Below are positions 23,140 through 32,443 of a DNA stretch of 64,000 nt, piece by piece. The stretch is from Pelecanus crispus. Its lineage: Eukaryota; Chordata; Aves; Pelecaniformes; Pelecanidae. The DNA lies in the NCBI RefSeq assembly GCF_030463565.1, contig NC_134646.1, positions 14,226,001-14,290,000 on the forward strand, read 5' to 3'. The stretch's first letter is position 1, and each line of letters opens with the position of its first letter. Made by a program: the position numbers and the translations under genes. The notes beneath the pieces are model-generated. The model had not been told where the DNA came from. It saw only the letters and a list, made by a program, of their open reading frames with translations, and searched no databases.

Positions 23140-24359
23140 CTTTAGACATTCAGAACGGCTGGCGTCGCAATATTGTGCAAGACGTATCACAGCCTCATTA
23201 CAGTGCGGCTCACGACTGGTCCACACAGTAGAGAGAGCGATACGTCGCTATTACCTAAAAGCTTATTTGGGCAGCCCCAGGTTTGTAGTAACTACATCAA
23301 TTATTTTACCTATTCATGAATGATCTTTATGGTAGTCCTTCATTGGCTCCTGTTCTTCAAACACTGCGGTGAATTTTACGCCAGCAAACCAGAGAGATGA
23401 GACCAAACATCTGTTTAAAACTGAAGATCGGGTTGCATGTAACATCATACCGAGAGCCCAGACACTCCAGGGTAACACTATCTGCCAACCTTGCGCTTTT
23501 CCAGAGGAGAGGAGAAACTCATTCGGCCTGCCGAACCCTCCCTGTGCGTTTTCTCATGCCTGTGTTCTCCTCCCCTGCCTACCCCTTTGGGCAGTTGTTG
23601 CTCTCCTGAAAAACAGTGCAGCCAGCTCCCCTTGCTTTACACTGAAGGACAGGAGGGGAAGGAAGTGACCTGAAAACATACCGGGGAGGGAGGAGAGACA
23701 AGGACCCGCTTAGGACCTATGCTGATGTCTCTTGGTACCTCTGAGCCCTTCACCACCCTTCCTAGCGGCTGTTCTGCACCCCAGGCAGCAGCCACGTGCC
23801 CAAGTGCTCTGAGAGGGAAGCGCTATTGCAAGTCCCAAGGGGACTACATAGCTCGTTAAGTTAACCCACCCACCTAGGCCGTCTCCAGCAGCCAGTCCCG
23901 TAATCAAACTGTCCTCACCGCACTGCCGAATTTATGGTCTCCTACACTTTTATTGGATTTTAATCACTCGCGCAGTGAAAATGGTGACCTCCCTGTGACT
24001 GTTTAGGTTTGTCACGTGTGTGCCGCACGTTCCCTTGTGACAGCCCAGAGCCGGCCCCGTGGGCCTGGCCGTGGCTCACTGAGACCTGCTTACCCCCAGG
24101 GTTAAGCCCGCTTCTGACCAGGGCCTGTGCAATCGCCCGCGGACGTCTTTAGGCTTTGCTCCCAGCTGTCTTCATCTGCTCCCCTGAAAGTTGCAGTGTT
24201 TACAGTTACATGAGGTGGGAGATAGCGGGACCACCCCATACCACTGTGCAATGAAGCCTCGTTTCAGTGGGGAAAGACCAAATTTTCCCAACCAAAGGCA
24301 TCACCTGGCTTTTCCAGTTTCCCCATCCTGCCCCCCACATACACACAGAGCGGGTGCTG

Positions 24360-24381
24360 CCAAGCAACGGAGATTGCTTGG
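24360..24381. other. Perfect 8-bp stem hairpin in the MAML3 3'UTR
   Basis: The arms CCAAGCAA (24360-24367) and TTGCTTGG (24374-24381) are exact inverted copies around a 6-base loop. They could fold in the MAML3 transcript or act as a palindromic protein site. Function is unknown and a chance origin is possible. Confidence 0.45.
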
Positions 24382-24602
24382 TGGAAGTCTTGGGATGCCG
24401 ATATTTTCATCGTCCCCTGAATCTTCCAAAGTTGGCTACAGATCAGCTCAGTTTGCACGATTAAAAACAAAAGAAAACAAAATAACCCCAAACCAAACCA
24501 ATTCAAACAAAAAACCGACAATCCACGGATGGGGAGAACATCCAACTCTCTCTTTTCTTTTTTCAAACGCAACAACCAAAGCCCCAGACTATACAAGCCC
24601 AT

Positions 24603-25594
24603 TCACTGGGGGTTTCCAAACAACTCGTCAAGTTCCTGTATCCACTCATCCCCTGGTCCGCTCTTAATGATGGAGTCCACAAGGTCTGCGCCCTCTGCTA
24701 AAGTGGAGAATGACCCCCCTGCTCCTTCGTTACTGTAGTTGTAAGATATGTCCTGAGTGGGATTCCTCTCGTAGGCCTGGCCTTGGCTGCTCGGAGCAAA
24801 GTTACCACCTGGCATTTGCTGCGTCGGGGGCTGACTAAAGCCAGACATCGTGGGGACCCCTTGGCTTATTGCAGGCATTACCATCGGCCTGGCCTGGCCG
24901 GCTCCTTGTTGCCCGGGTAGTGGTTGCAGCAGCTGTCTCCCCATCGCTGGGTTCAGGGCTCTCACTGTTCCACTCGTGTCCACAACTGTCTGATTAAGCC
25001 CCTGTGGGAAATGTTGCTTGGACAGCCGTGGCTGCCCAGACTGCATCGGGTACGTTGTGCCATTATTGAAGGGCCCCATTTCACCGCTAGTCCTTCCAGG
25101 TATACCTTGTAAGCCTCGCTGCTGCCAGTTTTGTGTTCCTTGAGGGACAGTCCCCATCAGGTTTTGAAGACGTGGTGCTTGTGGCCTGGGTAAGACCTGG
25201 CCCACAGGTCCTTTCATCTGCTGCTGATGCTGGGGAAGAGCAGAGTTTACCAGCATGTTCTGACCAAAACTGCCAACCATTCCCACCGCTTGTCCAGAGG
25301 CAGGCTGCCTCGTTCCCTGGCCTGCGTTATGTGCCATGTTCATGCCGCTTTGGTTTGGGTGCTGCAACATTTGGCTCATCCCTGTGCTCATACTGTACAT
25401 TCCCGGCTGGCTGGAAGAGGCGTTGCTGTAAGGAGCCATGCCCATGTCCGACTGGCCTGCGGTCGTGGGCAGCGTGCTCGGGTTCTGGGAGGGACCCATT
25501 GCCATCATGCTCGCGTTCTGGGCCATCATTCGCGATGTCCTCATGCTCTGGAGTGCTGCTTGGTTTCTCACAGCTGCTATATCCTGGGGAGAAC
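24603..25594 (-). CDS. MAML3: MAML3 terminal coding exon
   Basis: The 992 coding bases begin with the last two bases of a Gly codon (GT, after the acceptor GGTGTAG) and run to the TGA whose plus-strand complement is at 24603-24605. They encode SPQDIAAVRNQ..., then Met/Gln/Gly/Pro-rich sequence, then the acidic C-terminal activation segment. The frame is open throughout, with no disruption. Confidence 0.96.
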
Positions 25595-28500
25595 CTACAC
25601 CAAAAAGGAAGGAAGGTAAGAAAAAAACACAACGCTGTAAATCTTAATGAACGAGTCTTTGCATAAGAGAGAATCTGTAGGAGCTTTCTGCATCACAGTA
25701 GGATTTCAGATTTCTGTGCTTTCTGAGTGAAGAAATTATGGTTTCACGGGAAGGCTAGCAGAGAGCTAGAAGGTTATCCGCCCTTGGGAGATGTGCTTGC
25801 TGCCTAACGTTAGTTGCATTTCAGAGATTATGTGTTCCCCACCTCACTCTGGCTCCAGCCTCTGTCCTGAGCTGCCAGGTCCCCTCTCCTTGAAGGTGAG
25901 AGTCAACGCAGCTCAAGCGCTACCCTAAACAGGACTCGCTGACCGTGTTACGTATTCAATTGGTGAAGCGGGACACTGCTCAGCAGAGAATACCATCAAT
26001 GCAGATGAGCAGCCTGATTTCTCTTAAGGCCTAAAATGAGGCTGGCAAGCTTAAAAGGCCAATAATTTACTCACTAAGTAATTACTCAATTATGACAACT
26101 TTGGGATGTGCACCCAAAGGGATTCCTGGCTTCAGATTCTTGAAGAATCGAGGCAACACGATTGCATGCGTCATGCGTGATTACAGCCGTGGTTGCCTCC
26201 CTGATGATAACCTACTCAGGTGCCCAAGCTAGACAGCACAGGAGCTGCAGGGCTACAATCGGCCTGCCTTTCTCTTGCTTCGCTACGACCAGAGACTACA
26301 TTTTCAAGAAGTGACCTGGGAGTCAAAGTCCCCTTTCAAAAGTAAATGTGTTTCTTTTCCTGTGTATTTTTCCCTGAGACCAGCAATAACGTGCACCCTC
26401 CTCCATGAAAAATATTCATCCCTAGGACTTCAAAGTTGCATTCGCACTGTGATTCCGTAGCACTTTTCTTCAGATAAGCCTAATTCAGCTTCTAGCAAGT
26501 GAACGAGGAAGCTTCCACTGGTCATCTTCAACGGCAGCAAAGCAGCTGAACTTCAGTTTACCATTTGAAGCTCTCTTTTAAATATCTCCATTGTCTTTCA
26601 AAAGTAAGCCTTGAAAATGGAAATGTCAGGCTCAGAAGGCCAATCAATTTTTTAATAGCTCAGGAGGCATAAATGAATGGATTTTCTATATCATTGTTAC
26701 TGATTAAGTCTATGGAAGGAAGAAAAATTGTTTTTTGTGGACATTTAAAGCAGGGAGAGTGTATTAGTGAATCGATATTATAAGCACGTTTTACTCCACC
26801 TTAGGCCAGTGATGGGAAACCAGAAAATCCTAACCTTGTTAAATTCCACACGGTGGCAGATAACTGAACCATGCTTTTGTCTTCCTTCCAGGGGTGGGGG
26901 GAGCTATTGATTTCTGGGAAGCCAATATGCTTCTGTATTTACTATCTTTATTTAAAAACAATTACCGGAGCTCTGATTATGCCATGGGTTCATTGTGGTT
27001 TTGAGTCACTACCGTACCGAACTAAATGCAAGGCTCTGCAAGTGAAGCTCCAAGAGTATGAGGCACACAATTACTCCCAGCTCAAACATTATTGAATGCA
27101 AGACGTAAATATAAAATGGTTGCTTTAAGAGTCATGAACTGAACAACAAAATCTGGATGTTCCTAAATCAGCACCTATCTGTTGGCCCTCAGGGGCAGAC
27201 AACATACCTGAGCATCCGTGGAAAATAGAGAATACTGGGCCCCGTTATTTACGTTGGCTTGCTTTCCGTAAGAAATAGGTATGAATAAAGGAAGTGTCAC
27301 TTCTATAGTTTTGCACATAATGCAGAGGATGGCTACATCTCCTTTTTGCTGCAGCAGGATAAGCTTCTGGAGGATGCTTTTAGCTCCAATGTATAGATAA
27401 ATGAAACATTTTGTAGCACGAAGAGAGACCATCTGGATCTCACTTGAACAGGGCAAATATAGTAGCAGCTTTTACTTTATCCACGCTATCAAACCGTTTT
27501 CTTAATGATTGGCACTGGGGTCCCCTTGATTTTTCTTAATTTAGATCACCTCCTCCTCCTCCCATGATTAGAAGCAGTCTCTTTTTACAATGACTCCAGC
27601 AAGTGCTTAAGATACAGATAACGTTAAAAACTTACTTAATGTATCTTTAGCTATTTTTTAATTGAAAATAGCAGTTGAAAACCTCCAAAGGAGTCAGTAC
27701 CAGCAAGTGGTTTGCGTACTACTTTCGTTAACTACCCTGCTTGGCATAAGAGACAGGAGATCAGACAAGGAGTAGTTAAAAGAGAGATGCAACAGATTTT
27801 AAGATTTTGGGCCACCTTCTGGTCTCATTTACACATAACCTACTGCACTGGATTACATTCTTGTGACTAAATAGGAAAAATGGTGAAATATTTATACTTA
27901 AAGTAGCTCATTTATGAAAATTAATTCCTTGCTCTATCAGATTAGCCTAAACTCTCTTCTCCATTTCTTTTAAATAATACATATGAAGGCAAGGTTTCAA
28001 AGAAGCATTAACGCAGAAAGATTTTACACATGCATCTCAATGTATGGCAGTGCACACACATACATTTTGATTTTGCAAATGAATTATTGGGGGAAAAAAA
28101 TCATTTCATACAGAATTTATGCTGCCAAGGAGAAAAATGAGAAGGCGATTAGAAGGAGCCACCCTGATATATACCAGCAGAAGATCTGGCTGCCTGTTCA
28201 CTTCCTGGGTACGAGAAGTGCAATATGCTTGCCTCCCTTGTTTTCTGTTACATGACACTATCACAAATACACAGCGCAAGTGCATGTTCGTTCCATGTCT
28301 ATTTAGAATCTGTGGTTAGTGAAGACATTCAGCTGATGCTTTGCACCTAAAAAGCTCAGAATTAACTTATTTTCCTAAGCCAAAATTATTGTACTTATAG
28401 TCTTCAGTTATCTGCGAGCATGTCGAAATAATACTTGCTTTTTTGAGGTCATTAAAAAAAATCTCCATTTACATCTCAGCTATTTCACTGTGTTTCCCAC

Positions 28501-31452
28501 ACCTGACATTTGTCAGTCACTTCTCCAGATAAGGATGACCTCTTTGAACTTCTCTGCTCATCAAATTAGATAAAGTGGGGAATGAAGAGGGGTAAAACCT
28601 AGATACACTGAGAGACACTAGCTGGAAAAATAAAGCATAATGAGAGTGGAGGCAAACAATATAAATCTATAGAATCCAGACGTCAAAGAGGCAAAACAAA
28701 CGCCAAATAAAAAATGCAGCTTTTGCTGAGGGAAGCAGAAAAGAAATTAGAAACTTAACTAAATACACAAACCTGGGCATTCCCCTTTGGTAAAATATAC
28801 AACATGTGCAAGTGTGCAACAGCCTGTCTTCTTCTTCTGGCACACTGCTTAAACCCTGGTCTTCACGAAACGTGTGAACTTTCACGTGCCCACTACAGGG
28901 ACATACATTGACTCCAATATAGGAAAAAGAATTTGCCTTTTACCTTGGAACTGGTTGACCTGTTGCACTGGATATGGGCTCCGCTGTTGCTGCAGATGCT
29001 GCCGAGGCAAATGTGACTGCTGCTGCAACTGCTGAAAATGAATGAGGGAAAGAAAGCAGAAGAGAAAAAGATGATTAATTAATCAGTGAGCTGAGAAAGG
29101 GGCTGGTGGCAAAAGTACTGCAGCAGAACTGCAGCGTTTCTTATCTAGCAAGCTGTTCTGGAGAGACAAGCAGAGTCGTTTGAAGAGTCCTCCTGAGAGC
29201 ACTTGGGCTACTCAGCACACGGACTCCTTTTGGTTCCAAAAGGAATAAGCGCTGAGGCTAACATCATTTCTCCTTACTTACAATCACTTCATCTCGACCT
29301 CTACAGTGCGAACTTAACTGTCTTCAGGCTGAAAGGAGAGGGAGGGATATGAAATAACTTTGCTCACCTAGGTCTAAGGGCAACTGTAGCCGCACACCCT
29401 TTCCTTCCCCCAGCCCTGCCAAGGTCTAGAGGTTTGGTACGAGACTTTCCTCCACCTCTGCACTCAAAACACTCAGCTGCAGGGAGTATTGCATCTGGAC
29501 CTGAGCACCATGGTCTAGGACCATTCCCGAGCCAAACCAGAAATGGCTACTAAGGCACGTTTCCTCTTGTCCTTCAGTGAATGATATTTGGGGAGCAGGT
29601 GATTGCAAAATGCCTCCCTCCCTTGATCCAGCCCACTCTGCTCCTCTGTGGTTATTTTCTATGAATATTCTTACATCTAAAACAGAATCAAGGGCTGATT
29701 ATAAAAACAGAGAGTGTGTTTACCAGAGCTTTCAAAGCCTAGGGTATACTTGACTAAGCACTCACTGAACGGACATGCCTTGGTGCTTCATCTGCATCTG
29801 TACAAACACTGTGTCCAAAACGAAGGACGTGTAATGAAGGTAAGAGAATGGCCAAGATGGGAAAGAAGCAACTATTAATCCCTGTGTTCATAAATACGCG
29901 TTACAAACTATCAAAAAGATAAAGGGAACTTTGTTAGGCACAAAACAGCCAAAAGCTACGAGCCTGAGGACTGCGACTTCCTCACTTTTCATCTATGCCA
30001 GCACATATGACAGCCTCAGCCTTGTGGTTTTTCAACACTTTTAGGCTTGCTTTCAGCAGCCAAGCCTGGCTCTTGGGTTTATGTATTTAAATTAGCCTAA
30101 TCCGTGATGGGGGGACATTACTCCATCCTCACTCTTCTGCACATGTTCACCCCTAAACCAATTCATACATCTTTATCCTGAATATTTCTAGGAGCATCCT
30201 TCCTGTTCACTGGGGGTGAATTTTTCTGTTTCTCAGGAGGACCATGAGAAGAGGGGAAGGCTATCAGTATTTCTGCGGTTACACAACATGTGCAAGTCCT
30301 AACGCAAATTAAAGCAGACCCCAGGTCTTAAACTGTGTTTCCCCAACACGAGAGGTGAAGCCAAGCTTAAAGCAGCTACTGACCTATCAGAACATCATCT
30401 AGGTAACGTTAGGGGATCTCAAGTTTAAACTTGGGTATGAGCTTATAGGAACCAAACAGTGTGACTTTCCACTGACGTTTTCCTGGGTTGCTTTTAAACT
30501 ACAGCTAAGTTAAACACGCATAAGACATCGCCATTCAGACTGGATGATTTAACATCTGTATTGCAAAGCGCAAGAGCTCCAGAAGCCAGGTGAGAGGCTC
30601 CAGTGCAGCAGCTCCACACTGCCACTGCGAGAGGGAGTTTCACTGTTCTCCCACTTCAGCCTCTGGTTCCCCCCTTGATGCTGCCTCTCCCTTGTGCTGA
30701 CATAATTGCTCATGCTGGTATGTGATAAACCAGATTAAGGAATCGATCTGGGTAAACACTAACTTTTTTTCTTTTCTAGGTTACTGTTAACGCACGGCAA
30801 TTCTTTGTTCCAGATCACTGCACGGCTGTACATAGCTTTTACCAGCTCAAGGCCACAGTCAGAGGTAGGGGAGAGCCCCAGCAACTGTAACTGTATCAGA
30901 GTCTGCTTCTGCCAGCGTAAATGCACCATGAGATACCAGGTCAAAAGCTAACTTTTCCAGTGTGCAAAATCCCATGTGACTGTCAAGCCCACCGCTGGGA
31001 ACATGGATAATATTTGCCAAGCTAGCGGTAAGACTGACGCAGATGCATCTTCTTTGGTAACCATAGCTGAAATATCACAATAGGAGCCACAGAGAGAGAA
31101 CTACCCAATGTAGAAGGAAGGGCTGGTGTTGCACTGTCCCTAGCACTCATGCTCTCATACCAGCGTGCGCTGCAGTGCCCAGGACAAATGGGTACTGTAC
31201 CTGCTCTGCTAGGATCTGCTGCTGCTGCTGCTGCTGCTGCCGTTGCTCTCTTAAAAACTGTTGTTTCTGCTGCTCTATCACGTGGAGCTGGGCTCTCTGC
31301 TCGATCAGCATCTGCTTCATGATGGCCGCTTGAGGTTGGTTTCCTAGGAAGGGACCCCCAGAGCTCGTGCCTGTGACCACGCTGCTGGAGCCCGGTGGGA
31401 CGGAAGGCTGCATAGGCCCCGTGGTCCGAGACAATCCCACTTGATGCTGCTC
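24603..31452 (-). CDS. MAML3: Mastermind-like 3, C-terminal part (three 3' exons; 5' part outside window)
   Basis: MAML3 is a nuclear transcriptional coactivator for Notch. Its N-terminal helix, not in this window, docks on the NICD-CSL complex, while the long Gln/Met/Pro-rich C-terminal part activates transcription and recruits p300. Three exons are present, 31452-31201, 29031-28944 and 25594-24603, all with GT-AG junctions. They encode 443 residues plus a TGA stop. The content is low-complexity, rich in Gln, Met, Pro, Gly and Ser. It has a pure eight-glutamine run, the linking segment PYPVQQVNQFQ, then GSPQDIAAVRNQAALQSM, and an acidic end (DSIIKSGPGDEW...ELDELFGNPQ) typical of the MAML C terminus. 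MAML3 is preferred over MAML1 and MAML2 on remembered sequence and on linkage to MGST2. The upstream exons should lie far to the right of the window. Confidence 0.95.
25595..28943 (-). other. MAML3: MAML3 intron between the 88-base exon and the terminal exon
   Basis: The intron is 3.35 kb with donor CAAG|GTAAAA and acceptor GGTGTAG. It is AT-rich with scattered short open frames. I recognise no mobile element or RNA gene. Confidence 0.85.
28944..29031 (-). CDS. MAML3: MAML3 88-base internal exon
   Basis: It encodes QLQQQSHLPRQHLQQQRSPY then PVQQVNQFQ and the first base of a Gly codon, and matches the mammalian MAML3 exon closely in memory. The acceptor is a tandem CAGCAG (NAGNAG), so one Gln could be spliced in or out. 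The donor GTAAAA is moderate. Confidence 0.95.
29032..31200 (-). other. MAML3: MAML3 intron between the 252-base and 88-base exons
   Basis: The intron is 2.17 kb, from a CAG|GTACAG donor to a CATTTTCAG acceptor. No coding or mobile feature is recognised. Confidence 0.85.
31201..31452 (-). CDS. MAML3: MAML3 252-base glutamine-rich exon
   Basis: The 84 codons are in phase 0 at both ends. They start EQHQVGLSRTTGPMQPSVP, continue through SSGGPFLGNQPQAAIMKQML to REQR, a run of eight CAG-encoded Gln, and ILAEQ. The acceptor is CTTCGCACAG and the donor CAG|GTACAG, which is not a consensus +3 to +5 sequence. Residues His-Val between QL and IEQQKQ look like an insertion relative to the human protein as I remember it. 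This is the most 5' MAML3 exon in the window. Confidence 0.95.
31217..31240 (-). repeat. MAML3: (CAG)8 trinucleotide repeat in MAML3
   Basis: Eight uninterrupted CAG codons (CTG on the plus strand), flanked by CGG and ATC codons. They give a polyglutamine run in the activation region and are likely to vary in length between individuals and species. Confidence 0.9.
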
Positions 31453-32154
31453 CTGTGCGAAGAGAGAGAGAAGGCCTCATTACTCAGGGTGCTCCACGGG
31501 CAAGGGAAATTACGGCTCATTAACAAGAAGCGTTGAGTCTATGGGTGAAGACTGGCACTTGAAGAAAGTACGAGTCCTTGGAAAGATGCTTGTGGCTTGT
31601 GACCAAGCCAGGGGCTGTTCCCCGCGGGGAGCAGGTGGCAGGTTCCTCGTCTCTCCTGGAGTTCAAAGCCCCCTCAGATAAAGCAAGAGCGCTTTACAAT
31701 TCATTAATAATAAAATAATGAAGTTGTGTACTAGGTTTATTTTCATTCAGGATATGTAACTTCCGAGGCACGTTTTTCCAAACTTTTCCTCCCTCGTCAT
31801 GGAGACGAGAAATAGATTTTTCTCTCTATTTCCCCTTCTCCACAATGGCAGTTTCACAGAGTCCTCTGGAGCGAGGAGCCAAGCCTTTAGGCGGACACGA
31901 CGAATAGCAGGAGCCGGCAGCATTAATTCCCCCTATATTGCACCAGAACCTCAGGGTTTAACCACATAATGCGTTTATTTAAGGTTTCCATCCCGCAGCA
32001 ATAGACCAAAAGCGTGTAGCTGAAAGGATGCAGGGCACGTGATGCCACGGACACCTTCTCCTAAACCCACCCTGCTTTCTCTTCATGTTTCTAATCCAAT
32101 TTGCTGCCTTTTAGCGCTGAGAAAACGAAGCGATAGAAGGCCGGGGGGGAAATC

Positions 32155-32184
32155 TCACACACACGCACACACACACACACACAC
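32155..32184. repeat. CA microsatellite
   Basis: An almost perfect (CA)n tract with one CG interruption, at the edge of the CpG island. It is likely polymorphic and potentially Z-DNA forming. Confidence 0.9.
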
Positions 32185-32415
32185 CCCGCTCCGCCGGCCC
32201 TGCCCCGGGCTGCCAGGGGGCCAGGCAGCCCTCCCGCCCCGCGGCGAGCCCCCGGCCGCTCCCCCGGCGGGGGGCCGGCGTTTTGGCGAGCCCCGGGTCC
32301 CCCCCCCCCGGCCCCCGCTGCTGCCGCCGGGCCCGGGGAGCCGCGGCCGCCGATGCCACCGCCCGCCGGCAGGTGCCGCTGCCCGCCCGCGGCCGGCGCG
32401 GCCGCTCCCCGCTGC

Positions 32416-32443
32416 GGGTCGGGGGGGGGCCGGGAGCGGCGGG
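32416..32443 (+). other. G-quadruplex motif in the CpG island
   Basis: Four G runs of at least three (416-418, 421-429, 432-434 and 441-443, each plus 32000) with loops of 2-6 bases fit the standard quadruplex pattern. Confidence 0.6.

Larger units (their letters stand above)
21412..24602 (-). other. MAML3: MAML3 3' untranslated region
   Basis: This is the sequence downstream of the MAML3 stop codon on the minus strand. The distal end is set by a minus-strand AATAAA at 21442-21447, with cleavage expected around 21412-21432. Other minus-strand hexamers are AATAAA at about 21994 and 23948, which could give shorter 3'UTRs. The distal 600 bases are AU-rich and include a Pumilio-type TGTAAATA (21819-21826). 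The UTR also contains a 38-bp tandem duplication, a hAT-type miniature element and a short hairpin, each listed separately. The extent is inferred from hexamers and composition. Confidence 0.65.

Noticed and set aside
25569-25571. Reading the last MAML3 exon as an independent 322-residue protein starting here
   Set aside because: The first codon is GTG inside an exon, the frame continues upstream to a proper acceptor at 25595-25596, and it joins in phase to the 88-base exon.
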